Shown: positions 41,389-51,625, counted from the stretch's first letter. The stretch: DNA of 64,000 nucleotides from Bacteroidota bacterium (GCA_018267315.1 JAFDYS010000035.1:1-64000), one strand, 5' to 3'. Notes: a model not told the origin generated them from the sequence alone. Made by a program: numbers and translations.

Positions 41389-42513
41389 TTAATGTTGCGC
41401 CCGTACGTTGATTACCCTTGAAGTTTCGGATGAGAATCCGGCATTGTCAATGGCTTTCACTAAAATGGTGTGATTCCCCGCCATGATTCCGGTGAATTTG
41501 AATTTATAGGGTGCGGCCAGGTCGCTGAAGCGGAGCACTCCGTCAAGATAAAATTCCACGCGAACTACTGACCCGTCAGGATCTGTTGCAATGGCTGTTG
41601 CAGTAATGTCCGTTGGTTCCGTATAAAAAGGTCCGCCGGAAACCTGCAATGAAATTACAGGTGGTACATTTTGACTTCCCTGCTGGTACAATGTCAATAC
41701 TTCCTGAGAGGTAAGCGGCCGGTTATAGATCCTGATCTCATCCACCACTCCTGCTAAAAATTCAAAATCGGGAGTGTGCGAGTCCCTCGTTTTTCCATAT
41801 CCAAACCAAATATTCTGCAGTTCACCGGAAGGATACATTTTGAAGAATACTTTCGTGAAGGGATCACCATAGTTGTAATTGCGGTCAGTCATTTCCACGC
41901 CGTTCAGATATCCGGTATTGTTTTGACCATAGTCATTCACATGATCTCCCACCATACCCACGAAATGATACCATGTTTCAGGCGTCAGATTCTGGGCCGA
42001 ACTGAAGCACAGGGGAAGCTCCCCGTTTCGTATCCAGGTAAAATAAAGAGTGGAATTCTGCGGATCGTTATGACCGATTTCAATGATGAAGCAATCATCA
42101 TTTCCCGTGGTATCGCTCTTGCCGATATACATAAGCGGCTGAATGGGTTTGCTTCCATTATCCAGTGAATCAGCATACCGGAACCAAATGCTGATGGATC
42201 CTTGCGTCATGTCTCCAAGAACATGTGAATTGATTCCACTGACTTTGGCATAATCATTCACTCCGTCATACTTCAATGCCGAGCCAACCACGCCGGTTAC
42301 CCATGTGGCCCCATACTTCTGCCCCGTGAGTTGGCCGCTGGTTTCATTGTAAAAATATTTCCCCGTTTCCTCATCGAATTTCCAGCACGCCACCAGTCCT
42401 TCATCTAAATATTTTTCAGATACCCCCGTGAGAGTATGATCTTCCACCAATATCTCCTTTTCACAGGATGAAAAAAGAAAAGCCGCAATGGCTAAGCACA
42501 CGATTGTCTTCAT
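41389..42513 (-). CDS. LamG-like and Ig-like domain lipoprotein
   Basis: A 374-aa predicted lipoprotein. Lipobox LFSSC places the lipid-bearing Cys at residue 17. Residues ~30-270 form a LamG/concanavalin-like jelly roll (LVACWKFDEETG, VDEIRIYNRPLTSQEVL), and ~280-372 an Ig-like domain of the Big_7 type (FYTEPTDITATAIATDPDG, VRVEFYLDGV). Such proteins bind glycans or act as adhesins at the outer membrane. The frame extends upstream, but ATG 42513 begins the signal sequence. Ligand unknown. Confidence 0.85.
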   Translation of the reverse strand: MKTIVCLAIAAFLFSSCEKEILVEDHTLTGVSEKYLDEGLVACWKFDEETGKYFYNETSGQLTGQKYGATWVTGVVGSALKYDGVNDYAKVSGINSHVLGDMTQGSISIWFRYADSLDNGSKPIQPLMYIGKSDTTGNDDCFIIEIGHNDPQNSTLYFTWIRNGELPLCFSSAQNLTPETWYHFVGMVGDHVNDYGQNNTGYLNGVEMTDRNYNYGDPFTKVFFKMYPSGELQNIWFGYGKTRDSHTPDFEFLAGVVDEIRIYNRPLTSQEVLTLYQQGSQNVPPVISLQVSGGPFYTEPTDITATAIATDPDGSVVRVEFYLDGVLRFSDLAAPYKFKFTGIMAGNHTILVKAIDNAGFSSETSRVINVRAQH

Positions 42514-42660
42514 GATTCTCTGTTTAATTGAATGGCAAGTTACTTCTGCTGTTACCGCCCTTTTATGATTCTGATGGGCGAAGCAGATGATTTTTGTCGC
42601 CTGTATCCATGAACCATCAGAAGGAGAGTGCCGGTTCGCTGATCTGTTTATCTTCACATC

Positions 42661-43200
42661 ATGTCCAAATCCTCCGTTTTACAGCAATTTGAAAAACTCG
42701 AGCTGTCGAAACGGCAAATACTCTCACAGATTTCATCGCTCGATCCTTCGGTACTGCACTACAGACCGGCGTATAAGAAATGGAGCATTGTGCAGATTCT
42801 CTTTCACCTCAATAGTTCTGAAAGCATCAGTTTAAAGTATATGCAGAAGAAATCGCAGGGCGGAACATCCGTTCCCAAATCAACACCGGTGAATGCGCTG
42901 CGCAGTTTTATTCTCACTGCAGCGCTGCGCACACTCAAATGGAAACGGCCGGCCGTGCTTCCCGAACCGCCGGATCAACCTGACCTGAATGAAGTATTGC
43001 AATCGTGGAATGAAACACGCAGGCAGTTGAAGCAATTACTGCAAAATCTTCCTGACGATATGATGAACAGAAACATCTTCCGCCATCCGGCAGCGGGAAG
43101 GATGAACATCAGCCATGCACTCACCTTTATGCAGGAGCACACTGATCATCACCTGAAGCAAATCAGGGAACGAATTTCCCCCGCGAAAAAAACTTCATAA
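42661..43200 (+). CDS. DinB-like four-helix protein
   Basis: A 179-aa DinB/YfiT-type protein. It has the characteristic KWSIVQILFHLNSSE helix near residue 40 and the C-terminal FMQEHTDHHLKQI helix, supplying the His ligands of the family's metal site. Members include bacillithiol/mycothiol-dependent transferases and many of unknown role. It is followed after 39 bp by the TPR lipoprotein-like gene on the same strand. Confidence 0.85.
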   Translation: MSKSSVLQQFEKLELSKRQILSQISSLDPSVLHYRPAYKKWSIVQILFHLNSSESISLKYMQKKSQGGTSVPKSTPVNALRSFILTAALRTLKWKRPAVLPEPPDQPDLNEVLQSWNETRRQLKQLLQNLPDDMMNRNIFRHPAAGRMNISHALTFMQEHTDHHLKQIRERISPAKKTS

Positions 43201-43239
43201 CTTTTCGGGAACATCCCGCAGACCTAAAACCATCCCCCT

Positions 43240-44877
43240 ATGAAAGCATCCGCTTACCTCTTCCTCTTCCTCATGGTAATCTTCGCCTGGAACTGCAATC
43301 AGCACCCTTCACATGCTGATGAAAAAGTGGAAGGACTGCTCCCCGGCATGGGCAACCTGAGCCATCCCGTTTCCACCAAAAGCGAAGCCGCTCAGCAATT
43401 GTTTAACCAGGGATTCACGCTCATGTACGGCTTCAATCACGAAGAAGCCGTGCGCTCTTTTGAGCAGGCGCTGAAATATGATTCAACCCTGGCAATGGCC
43501 TATTGGGGCATCGCTTTCTGCTATGGATCCAATTACAACTGGCCGGCTGATTTGCATGCCACGCGGCTGGCGAATGAAAACATTAAGAAAGCCCAGGCGC
43601 TTCTCGATCATGCTTCAGATAAAGAGAAGGACTACATCAACACGCTGGCTGTTCGTTATACGGATGATTCCACCGCCGATTTTCATGCACTCGAAGTGAA
43701 ATACAGCGAGGGCATGAAAGCGCTTTCTGAAAAATATCCTGACGATTTAGATGCCCGTTGCCTCTATGCGGAGAGCATGATGAACCTGCACCCATGGGAA
43801 CTGTGGCTGCCCGACGGTACACCGAATGAAAACACGAATGACATCATTGCCGCGCTTCAGTATGTTCTATCCAAAGACTCCATGCATGTAGGCGCCAACC
43901 ACTACTACATACATGCCACGGAAGCATCACCTCATCCTGAACTGGCATTGCCCTGCGCGCGGCGGGTGGCATCGCTGGTTCCCAATGCCGGGCATCTCGT
44001 GCACATGCCCGCGCATGTGTATATGCGCACGGGAGATTATCATGGCGCCAACGAAGCCAATACCATTGCTTCGAATGTGGATTCAGCGTACATCAAACAA
44101 TACAACGTACAGGGCATGTACCCGATGATTTATTACACACACAACCTGCACTTTCTTGCCATCGGCTGTTTATTCTCCGGTCAGTATAAAGAAGCGGAGC
44201 AAAAAGTCGCCGAATGTCTCAATCTCGTTGATCCCATGATGGCCGTCCAGTATCCGTCCATGCAGTTCATTACCGTCACTCCGCTCCAGATCATGGTGGG
44301 TGCCGGTGACTGGGAAGGAATCATGAATTACCCCAAGCCCGATTCCATGCTCAACATCACTTCGGCCATGTGGCACTGGGCGCGTGCCATCGCCTCATTG
44401 GAAAAAGGGGAAATGAAAACGGCGCAATCAGAAGAGAAGGCGTACATGGATATCGTGAAAACCATTCCGCGTGATCAGCTCTATTCACTGGGCACCGTTG
44501 GAACCATCGTGGATGTGGCCTCGAATATCCTTTCAGGAAAAATGAGCGAAAAGAAAAAAGACCTGAAGGCGGCAGAGGAATTTTACAAGAATGCCGTTGT
44601 TGCAGAAAAGAAAGTGCATTACGATGAACCACCTGAATGGATGGTTCCGGCAGCAACGCTGCTCGGCGGATTTTACCTGCGCAATGGAAAATACGCTGAC
44701 GCGGAATCAGCTTTCCGGGAATCACTGCAGATGTATCCGAAAAACGGTGAAGCATTATTCGGCCTGAGTGAAGCGCTGAAGCATCAGAATAAGAATGAGG
44801 AGGCGGCACAAACCCAATCTGCCTATGAAACGGCCTGGAAGCAGGCCGACAAACCCATCACGCTTACTGATCTTTAG
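43240..44877 (+). CDS. Secreted TPR-repeat protein
   Basis: A 545-aa protein with a signal peptide ending FAWNCNQ; Cys19 could be a lipidation site (the -3 residue is Ala, so the lipobox is poor). TPR units are visible at ~50-110 (NQGFTLMYGFNHEEAVRSF, LAMAYWGIAFCYG) and ~470-535 (YPKNGEALFGLSEALKHQN). The middle is helical with conserved-looking HYYIHATEASPHPE and GHLVHMPAHVYMRTGDY, which look like metal-binding His-rich stretches. This architecture is common among uncharacterised Bacteroidota proteins. Confidence 0.82.
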   Translation: MKASAYLFLFLMVIFAWNCNQHPSHADEKVEGLLPGMGNLSHPVSTKSEAAQQLFNQGFTLMYGFNHEEAVRSFEQALKYDSTLAMAYWGIAFCYGSNYNWPADLHATRLANENIKKAQALLDHASDKEKDYINTLAVRYTDDSTADFHALEVKYSEGMKALSEKYPDDLDARCLYAESMMNLHPWELWLPDGTPNENTNDIIAALQYVLSKDSMHVGANHYYIHATEASPHPELALPCARRVASLVPNAGHLVHMPAHVYMRTGDYHGANEANTIASNVDSAYIKQYNVQGMYPMIYYTHNLHFLAIGCLFSGQYKEAEQKVAECLNLVDPMMAVQYPSMQFITVTPLQIMVGAGDWEGIMNYPKPDSMLNITSAMWHWARAIASLEKGEMKTAQSEEKAYMDIVKTIPRDQLYSLGTVGTIVDVASNILSGKMSEKKKDLKAAEEFYKNAVVAEKKVHYDEPPEWMVPAATLLGGFYLRNGKYADAESAFRESLQMYPKNGEALFGLSEALKHQNKNEEAAQTQSAYETAWKQADKPITLTDL

Positions 44878-44909
44878 CCGGTACCTGCCTGAGGTTGACC
44901 GGCAAGCCA

Positions 44910-45878
44910 TCAGGTTTGCGAACCATGCATCTGCAGTGCCGGCGCACGCCGCAGCACCGATGCGGCAATGCTCACCGCAAGAATGCCGATGATGACGGCC
45001 AGTGAGTACTGCACCGGAATTTTGTAGATGTCCACGAGCAACATTTTAAGGCCGACAAATACAAGGATAAAACCCAGACCGATATGCAGGTAGCGGAACA
45101 TCGTCACCAGACCCGCTAATGCGAAGTATAGGGAACGCAATCCGAGTATGGCAAAGATGTTTGAGGTGAAAACGATAAACGGGTTGGACGTAACGGCCAG
45201 TATTGCCGGTATGGAATCAACGGCGAATATCAGATCGGTAAACTCCACCAGCAGCAGCGCGAGAAATAATGGTGTTGCCACCCATTTGCCGTGCTGTTTC
45301 ACCCAAAACTTCTGTCCGTGAAAATCATGCGTCACGGGGAAAAACTTTCTGAACAGCCGGATCACCGGATTCTTTTCCGGATGAACCTTTGTGCCTTTGT
45401 TGACGGCGATTTTTATTCCTGTGAACAGAAGAAACGCTCCGAACACATAAATGATCCAGTGAAACATGCTGATGAGCGTGATGCCCGCCGCAATGAAAAT
45501 GGCGCGCATGATCAGGGCACCGATGATGCCCCAGAAAAGCACGCGGTGCTGATACATAGCCGGAATATGGAAGTAGGAAAAGATGAGCACGATCACAAAA
45601 ATGTTATCGATGCTGAGAGATTTTTCAATGAGGTATCCGGTGAGAAAAGCCAAACCCGCCTCGCGTGATGAATAATTGCTTTCGGGAAATACATCAGTCC
45701 AAAAGAAGAAGATGGCTGCATTGAAAAGCAATGCCAGCCCGATCCAGAAGCCGCTCCACAGCAGGGCTTCCTTCATTTTCACCTCATGCGCCTTGCGGTG
45801 AAACACGCCCAGGTCGAGCGCCAGCATCAGCACCACAAAGCCGGTAAAAAGGATATATGCAATGACTTCTGTGTTCAT
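44910..45878 (-). CDS. TerC/Alx family membrane protein
   Basis: A 322-aa integral membrane protein with about nine transmembrane segments. The TerC-family acidic motifs are present: SLSIDNIFVIV and FTDLIFAVDSIPAIL. Alx/TerC proteins are linked to Mn2+ export and metal or tellurite resistance. No yybP-ykoY (Mn2+) riboswitch is evident in the short leader. The zf-TFIIB gene lies just upstream on the same strand (gap 68 bp). Confidence 0.92.
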   Translation of the reverse strand: MNTEVIAYILFTGFVVLMLALDLGVFHRKAHEVKMKEALLWSGFWIGLALLFNAAIFFFWTDVFPESNYSSREAGLAFLTGYLIEKSLSIDNIFVIVLIFSYFHIPAMYQHRVLFWGIIGALIMRAIFIAAGITLISMFHWIIYVFGAFLLFTGIKIAVNKGTKVHPEKNPVIRLFRKFFPVTHDFHGQKFWVKQHGKWVATPLFLALLLVEFTDLIFAVDSIPAILAVTSNPFIVFTSNIFAILGLRSLYFALAGLVTMFRYLHIGLGFILVFVGLKMLLVDIYKIPVQYSLAVIIGILAVSIAASVLRRAPALQMHGSQT

Positions 45879-45946
45879 CGGTTCATTTTATTATTCATCA
45901 TTTCTAAAACCACAACGCAATCAGCAATAGTGATGGAGTGCAGAAA

Positions 45947-46198
45947 CTAAAAATCAAACAAGTCGCCCAGAAATGACTCGCGCTTCTTGCGCCGGTAATA
46001 TTCGCCCTTATCATGGCCCTGATGGTCGCCGGAAGGGCGCATCGGCCGCTGCGCCTCATCGGCGCCCGCGCTGCGTTCGATGATCTTATCCAATTCCCCG
46101 CGGTCAAGCCATACGCCGCGGCACTGGGGGCAGTAATCAATTTCTACCCCGTGCCGGTCAGTCATCAGCAGGTTCACATTGCAATTGGGACATTTCAT
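45947..46198 (-). CDS. zf-TFIIB domain small protein
   Basis: An 83-aa protein with a single zinc ribbon, CPNC at the N-terminus and CPQC with GVWLDRGELDKII, the zf-TFIIB signature. The tail is charged and ends FLGDLFDF. Role unknown. A different frame over the same DNA is open too, but only this one gives the zinc ribbon. Probably cotranscribed with the TerC gene. Confidence 0.88.
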   Translation of the reverse strand: MKCPNCNVNLLMTDRHGVEIDYCPQCRGVWLDRGELDKIIERSAGADEAQRPMRPSGDHQGHDKGEYYRRKKRESFLGDLFDF

Positions 46199-46447
46199 AG
46201 CTTTTATGATTTAGATATTACACCAGTTTAATGAACTTCCTGAACAATCGGGACGCAAGAAGGTTTTGCGATACTTTTCTCCCGGCGCCGGTTCGCGGCG
46301 TACTACGCTGCTAATCGCCTGCTTGTGATGGCCTTGAATGTTGCGGCAACACCGCTTGAAGAAGTTGATAAAAACCTGTTAAAAAATTCCTGCATTTTTT
46401 TCCTGTTGGGCAACAGGGGTTTTATTTGCCGGTAAAGAAACACCCCG

Positions 46448-47164
46448 GTGAAAAGGATCCGAATCATCAGCGCTTCTCTTGCCCTCTTCTTCCTGCAATC
46501 ATTTTCCGTAATGAACATGGAAAACAAAGCGGGCGATCATGCTGCTCCGGCATCGCCCGCAGCAAGCAGTGAATCGGCTCAGCTTTATGATGAGCTGGAG
46601 CTTCAGGAATGCGGTCTGTCATTACAGGCCTTTCAATCGGCATTAACAGCCATGCACGGCGTTTGGGGCAAACTCACCAATTGCAACCTCATTACAATCG
46701 CCGATTTCAGCAAGCCGAGCAGCAGCAAGCGGTTGTATGTGATTGACCTGAATAACCGCAAAGTGCTGTTCCAATCTTATGTAGCGCACGGAAGAAACTC
46801 CGGTGAAGAGTATGCCACATCATTTTCTGATGAAGCAAGCAGCTACCAAAGCAGTTTGGGTTGCTACATCACCGGCGAAACATACACGGGCAACAACGGC
46901 TATTCGCTTCGTCTCGACGGCGAAGAGCCCGGCTTCAATACACATGCAAGAGACCGCGCCATCGTGATGCACGGCGCCGGTTATGTGAATGAAGAATTCA
47001 TCCGCGAAAACGGACGACTCGGCCGCAGTTTCGGTTGTCCGGCTGTACCCACAGAGCTCGCTCAACCCATCATCAATACCATCAAAGGCGGCACCTGCCT
47101 TTTCATTTATTCTCCCGATAAAAACTACCTCAGCCATTCACCACTACTTAAAGCGGCTATGTAG
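46448..47164 (+). CDS. Murein L,D-transpeptidase catalytic domain protein
   Basis: A 238-aa periplasmic protein starting at GTG 46448, with a signal peptide (IISASLALFFLQSFS). The YkuD_2-type catalytic domain covers ~80-235. The active-site His is in IVMHGAGYV, and the Cys in GRSFGCPAVP, in the family's SxGC context. Enzymes of this group cross-link or anchor peptidoglycan, but many Bacteroidota members are untested. It precedes the OmpH gene by 38 bp on the same strand. Confidence 0.85.
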   Translation: MKRIRIISASLALFFLQSFSVMNMENKAGDHAAPASPAASSESAQLYDELELQECGLSLQAFQSALTAMHGVWGKLTNCNLITIADFSKPSSSKRLYVIDLNNRKVLFQSYVAHGRNSGEEYATSFSDEASSYQSSLGCYITGETYTGNNGYSLRLDGEEPGFNTHARDRAIVMHGAGYVNEEFIRENGRLGRSFGCPAVPTELAQPIINTIKGGTCLFIYSPDKNYLSHSPLLKAAM

Positions 47165-47202
47165 TTAGCTCTTACCGTTACATTTGCGGAAATGCTACGC
47201 AG

Positions 47203-47802
47203 ATGAAAATTGGATTGATCGTTTGGAATGTGTTGCTCACGGCCGGGTTGGGGTACCTGATCTATACAGGAATGAAAGGCGGAACCGGAAAACCCGCTTC
47301 ATCCGCCACCGGCAATACCGTGGTGCAGGATTCAACCGCCGGCGCCGCAATCGCTTTTGTGAATATTGATTCGCTCGAAAAGCGGTACGATCTCTTTTCA
47401 CGCAAGAAGAAAGAGATGGAACAGAAACAGAAATCATCGGAAGATTTGTTCAACCGCAAGATGGATGAGTTTCAGAACGACTATGCCAATGCGCAGCAGA
47501 CCGCTTCCACCATGACGCAATCGCAACTGGAAGAAACCAGCCAGAAACTGCAGCAGAAGCAAATGGAGTTGCAGCAACTGCAGGATAAGCTGCAGAACGA
47601 TTTTCAGAAACAACTGGAAGTAATCAACATGGAGCTACAGGATTCATTAAACTCCTTTATCGAAGATTTCAATGCTGATAAGCACTACGCCTACATTTTA
47701 TCCTACACATTGGGAGGAAGTATTCTCTATGGCGCACCCGCTCTCGACATCACGAATGAAGTGGTGGAAGAGATGAATAGCAGATTGAAAAAAGAGAAGT
47801 GA
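47203..47802 (+). CDS. OmpH/Skp family periplasmic chaperone-like protein
   Basis: A 199-aa protein with an N-terminal membrane segment (IVWNVLLTAGLGYLIYTG) rather than an obvious cleaved signal. Next comes the Skp/OmpH start motif (IAFVNIDSLEKRYDLF) and a long Gln-rich coiled coil at ~65-150 (QKLQQKQMELQQLQDKLQ), then the C-terminal strand. Skp binds unfolded outer-membrane proteins. The gene converges with atpG with no bases between stop codons. Confidence 0.85.
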   Translation: MKIGLIVWNVLLTAGLGYLIYTGMKGGTGKPASSATGNTVVQDSTAGAAIAFVNIDSLEKRYDLFSRKKKEMEQKQKSSEDLFNRKMDEFQNDYANAQQTASTMTQSQLEETSQKLQQKQMELQQLQDKLQNDFQKQLEVINMELQDSLNSFIEDFNADKHYAYILSYTLGGSILYGAPALDITNEVVEEMNSRLKKEK

Positions 47803-48678
47803 TTATCCCTGCAACGCAGCCGCGCCACCTACAATTTCCGAAAGCTCGGTCGTAATGGCCGCCTGGCGCGCGCGATTATATTTGATGGATAGATCGCGCA
47901 ACAATTCCTGAGCATTCTCAGTGGCTTTATCCATGGCCGTCATGCGGGCACCATGCTCGCTCGCATTACTGTCGAGCAACGATTTGAAGAATTGCGTGTT
48001 GAGCACGCGCGGGATCAGGGCATTAACGAGTTCGTCCTGATCGGGCTCAAAGATGTAGTTAATGGATTCTTTCTTCTTGCCGGTATCCGCTTTAGGCACG
48101 GGAAGAAAGCGCTCCACTTTAAAGATTTGCGTGGCCGCATTCTTGAACTGCGCATAAACGATCTCGATCACATCATATTCTCCGTTTTTGTAGGCCTGCA
48201 TCATCCATTCCGATGCCTTGAGCGATTCATCGAAACTGAGGTGATGAAACATCTCAAAGAAATCCGGCTTGATGATGTGTCCGGATCGCTTGAAGGCATC
48301 AAATGCCTTTTTGCCCACCGGCATGATGGTTACCTTTTTACTTTTTGCCTGCGCGTGATATTTCTCTTCGATCAATTGCTTGGCAAGTTTCACGATGTTG
48401 CCGTTGAAGGCGCCGGCCAGGCCGCGGTCAGAGGTCACCGGCACGATGAGTACGTTCTTAATTTCCCTCTCTTTGGCCAGCTCAATATTAATCCCCGATC
48501 CCGAAGCGATGTTGCTCATCACTTCCTGCATCTTGTTGGCATAGGGGCGCATCTTCACAATGCGATCGGTGGCCCTGCGGAGCTTCGAAGCACTCACCAT
48601 CTTCATGGCTTTGGTGATCTGCTGCGTGCTCTGCACGCTCTTCATTCGGTTTCTGACTTCTTTAAGCTGAGCCGGCAT
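47803..48678 (-). CDS. atpG: F-type ATP synthase gamma subunit
   Basis: A 291-aa central-stalk subunit. The N-terminal helix (EVRNRMKSVQSTQQITKAMKMVSASKLR) and C-terminal helix (ALQG-ending, with ATENAQELLRDLSIKYNRARQAAITTEL) form the rotating coiled coil that couples proton flow to catalysis in F1. It is the last gene of the atpBEFHAG run. The beta and epsilon genes do not follow, as is usual in Bacteroidota, where atpD-atpC sits elsewhere. Confidence 0.97.
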   Translation of the reverse strand: MPAQLKEVRNRMKSVQSTQQITKAMKMVSASKLRRATDRIVKMRPYANKMQEVMSNIASGSGINIELAKEREIKNVLIVPVTSDRGLAGAFNGNIVKLAKQLIEEKYHAQAKSKKVTIMPVGKKAFDAFKRSGHIIKPDFFEMFHHLSFDESLKASEWMMQAYKNGEYDVIEIVYAQFKNAATQIFKVERFLPVPKADTGKKKESINYIFEPDQDELVNALIPRVLNTQFFKSLLDSNASEHGARMTAMDKATENAQELLRDLSIKYNRARQAAITTELSEIVGGAAALQG

Positions 48679-48729
48679 GGGTGATGGTTTGTTTCCTTAC
48701 TCTGTTAGTTGCGCAGCAACGGGTTTCGG

Positions 48730-50316
48730 TTATTTCTTTTCAATGTAAGGGGCTTCCAGATCCTTAGCGACTTTACGCAATGTTTCCAGGGAAGCATCGC
48801 TCAGGTTTCCTTTCCGTAAATCTTCCAGCACATCCTTGTGTGAGTTTGTCATTACATCGAGGAAATGTTCTTCAAACTCCTTCACTTTGTTCACCGGAAT
48901 ATTCTGCAACAGCCCCTGGGTACCGAGGTAGATGATGGCAATCTGCTTTTCCACCGGCATCGGGGCAAACTGTTTTTGCTTCAGCACTTCCACGTTGCGC
49001 GCGCCTTTGTCGAGCACGGCTTTGGTGGCGGCATCGAGATCACTTCCGAATTTGGAGAAGGCCTCGAGTTCGCGGTACTGCGCCTGATCGAGCTTGAGCG
49101 TACCGGCAATCTTCTTCATGGATTTGATCTGCGCATTTCCACCTACACGGCTCACCGAGATACCCACGTTGATAGCGGGCCGCACGTTGGAGTTGAAGAG
49201 GTTTGATTCAAGGAAGATCTGACCGTCAGTGATGGAAATCACATTGGTCGGGATGTAAGCGGAAACGTCACCCGCCTGTGTTTCAATGATGGGAAGCGCC
49301 GTCAATGATCCGCCGCCTTTTGCGAGGTGACGAATGCTTTCCGGCAGGTCGTTCATCTGCTTGGCCACATCATCGGCTTCAATCACCTTGGCGGCGCGTT
49401 CCAGTAACCGGGAGTGCAGGTAAAATACGTCTCCGGGATAGGCCTCGCGTCCGGGAGGTCTTCTGAGCAAAAGAGATACCTCACGATAAGAAACGGCTTG
49501 TTTGGAGAGATCATCATAAATGATCAGCGCCGGCCTTCCGGTATCACGGAGGAATTCGCCAATGGCGCATCCGGCAAAGGGAGCATAAAACTGAAGCGGT
49601 GCCGGCTCTGAAGCTGATGCGGCCACGATCACTGTGTAAGGCATCGCTCCTTTTTCTTCCAGTGTCTTTGCCACGTTAGCAATGGTGGATGCTTTTTGTC
49701 CGCAGCCGACGTAAATACAAAACACGGGTTCACCACGCTCATAGAATTCCTTCTGATTGATGATGGTGTCGAGTGCAATGGCCGTTTTGCCGGTTTGGCG
49801 GTCGCCGATGATCAGCTCACGCTGTCCACGACCAATAGGAATCATGGCATCAATGGCTTTGATACCGGTCTGCAGCGGCTCCTTTACCGGTTGCCTGTAG
49901 ATAACACCCGGGGCTTTCCGCTCCAGCGGCATCTCGTACAATTCACCTTCGATAGGACCTTTGCCATCAATGGGCTCGCCGAGTGTGTTCACCACGCGAC
50001 CGATCAGGCCGGCTCCCACGCGGATGGAAGCAATCTTACCGGTGCGCCGCACCGTATCGCCTTCTTTGATTTTTTCTCCGCCGCCCATCAGCACCACGCC
50101 CACATTGTCTTCTTCAAGATTCAGCACAATGGCTTTGGTGCCGTCTTCAAACTCCACCAACTCACCGGATTGGGCATTGGTGAGCCCATACACGCGGGCG
50201 ATACCGTCACCCACCTGCAATACGGTGCCTACTTCTTCGAGCTGCGCCGATGTGGTGAATCCGCTGAGTTGCTGCCTCAGGATCATTGAAATTTCTTCCG
50301 GTCTGATGTCTGCCAT
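48730..50316 (-). CDS. atpA: F-type ATP synthase alpha subunit
   Basis: A 528-aa regulatory nucleotide-binding subunit of F1. The P-loop GDRQTGKTA is near residue 170 and the family signature [14 protein letters not shown] near 365; N-terminal beta-barrel and C-terminal helical domains are complete. Length is normal for the family. It follows atpH by 56 bp and precedes atpG by 51 bp. Confidence 0.98.
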   Translation of the reverse strand: MADIRPEEISMILRQQLSGFTTSAQLEEVGTVLQVGDGIARVYGLTNAQSGELVEFEDGTKAIVLNLEEDNVGVVLMGGGEKIKEGDTVRRTGKIASIRVGAGLIGRVVNTLGEPIDGKGPIEGELYEMPLERKAPGVIYRQPVKEPLQTGIKAIDAMIPIGRGQRELIIGDRQTGKTAIALDTIINQKEFYERGEPVFCIYVGCGQKASTIANVAKTLEEKGAMPYTVIVAASASEPAPLQFYAPFAGCAIGEFLRDTGRPALIIYDDLSKQAVSYREVSLLLRRPPGREAYPGDVFYLHSRLLERAAKVIEADDVAKQMNDLPESIRHLAKGGGSLTALPIIETQAGDVSAYIPTNVISITDGQIFLESNLFNSNVRPAINVGISVSRVGGNAQIKSMKKIAGTLKLDQAQYRELEAFSKFGSDLDAATKAVLDKGARNVEVLKQKQFAPMPVEKQIAIIYLGTQGLLQNIPVNKVKEFEEHFLDVMTNSHKDVLEDLRKGNLSDASLETLRKVAKDLEAPYIEKK

Positions 50317-50372
50317 GACTATGTCGGTTAAATGTTATCTGTTAATCGTTACTTGTATTTTTATTTACTGGC

Positions 50373-50936
50373 TTAGTATTTCATTTCATATAGGTTCTGG
50401 AGGAACTCTTTCTTGATGAAATACAAGTCATGCCTGATGCTTGCATCAAACTTATTGTCGGCCACCTTCAAAATGAATCCGCCGATAATTTGGGGATCCA
50501 CCTTCTTCTCCAGGTTCACGTGCTTGCCTTTGAAACGCGGCAGGTTGGCAATACGGTTGTATAAATCCATGTACAGCGATTCCTCAATGGGAACGGCTGT
50601 AATGATGCTGGCATTGATGATTCCCTTGATTTCATTGTACTGCTCATCAAATGCCTCACCGATGTCGCGGATCACAAACTCACGTCCTTTGTTAAACACC
50701 AGATCAAAGAACGATTCTGTGAGCGGGCTTACCTGGTTGTGAAACACCGCCCTGAACACCTTTGATTTTTTTGCTCCGCGAATGACGGGCGACGCCATGG
50801 CCCTGTTGAATTCTTCGTTACGGTGCGCGCGCAGAAAATCGATGTCCTTCTTTACTTCATCCAGCTTGTTCGTTTCCACGGCCAGCTGGACCAGCGCTTT
50901 GGCATAACGGTAGGCGACTCTCGGATTTCTGCGCAT
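50373..50936 (-). CDS. atpH: F-type ATP synthase delta subunit
   Basis: A 187-aa peripheral-stalk subunit (OSCP-like). The N-terminal helical bundle starts NPRVAYRYAKALVQLA, and the C-terminal motif KKVDPQIIGGFILKVAD is the OSCP signature. It joins F1 alpha to the b subunits. It starts 14 bp after the atpF stop. Confidence 0.96.
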   Translation of the reverse strand: MRRNPRVAYRYAKALVQLAVETNKLDEVKKDIDFLRAHRNEEFNRAMASPVIRGAKKSKVFRAVFHNQVSPLTESFFDLVFNKGREFVIRDIGEAFDEQYNEIKGIINASIITAVPIEESLYMDLYNRIANLPRFKGKHVNLEKKVDPQIIGGFILKVADNKFDASIRHDLYFIKKEFLQNLYEMKY

Positions 50937-50950
50937 GTTCGGTTACCGGT

Positions 50951-51448
50951 TTAATTGTTTCGGGTAATGTCGTCAGCGAGGCGACGGATGTATTCCTCCT
51001 GCTCCGTTTTGTTTTCGAGTTGTTTGCGCAGCACTTTCTCTGACATTTCCACCACCATCGCACCAATCTGGTTCTTCACATCCACGATGGCTTCCATCTT
51101 GCGGTTTTCAATTTCACGACGGGCATCTTCCGTGATCTTGGCCGCTTCAGCGCCCGCTTTCTCTTTAGCTTCAGTGATGATCTGCTCTTTGATCCGGTTG
51201 GCTTCACCAATGATGGCCATGCGTTCCTGCTTGGCCTGCTGCAGCATTTCCTCGTGTTCGCTCTTGAGCGCATTCATCTCTTCTTTGGTGCGTTCGGCCG
51301 TCTTGAGCGAATCGTCAATCGTTTTTTCACGATCGTCAAGTGCTTTCAGGATGGGCTTCCACGCATACTTGCGAAGCAGGATCAGCACCACCAGAAAGAT
51401 GAGTGTGTTCCAGAAGATGAGGCCGAGGCCCGGCGTGAGTAGTTGCAT
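50951..51448 (-). CDS. atpF: F-type ATP synthase b subunit
   Basis: A 165-aa stator subunit with one N-terminal transmembrane helix (LGLIFWNTLIFLVVLILL) and a long charged right-handed coiled coil rich in Lys/Glu and Ala. Standard length; only one b gene is present, so a homodimeric stator is expected. A 177-bp gap, holding a stem-loop, separates it from atpE. Confidence 0.96.
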   Translation of the reverse strand: MQLLTPGLGLIFWNTLIFLVVLILLRKYAWKPILKALDDREKTIDDSLKTAERTKEEMNALKSEHEEMLQQAKQERMAIIGEANRIKEQIITEAKEKAGAEAAKITEDARREIENRKMEAIVDVKNQIGAMVVEMSEKVLRKQLENKTEQEEYIRRLADDITRNN

Positions 51449-51553
51449 TGTTTTAAGTTTTGAAGTTGATTCCCGGATTGCCGGATGAATGCTGAAAGAA
51501 TCTGCTCATGATTTCCATAACCGGATGTTCCGCTTATAAAGATTCAGGAACAG

Positions 51554-51583
51554 GAGAAGCGCCAAAGGGAAACCCGGCTTCTC
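51554..51583. other. Stem-loop between atpE and atpF
   Basis: GAGAAGC (51554-51560) pairs with GCTTCTC (51577-51583) in the unusually long atpE-atpF gap. Subunit c is needed in many copies, and a hairpin here could stabilise the upstream part of the mRNA or reduce read-through. That role is inference. Confidence 0.35.
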
Positions 51584-51625
51584 GCACCGGTTTGTTTCCT
51601 CGCGGCAACTTCCTTATTCAGTTTC

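Noticed and set aside
45879-45946. Mn2+ (yybP-ykoY) riboswitch before the TerC gene
   Set aside because: The leader is only 68 bp and shows none of the conserved riboswitch elements.
45904-46140. Alternative frame over the zf-TFIIB gene
   Set aside because: Only the 45947-46198 frame gives the zinc ribbon with CPNC and CPQC; the other gives no motif.
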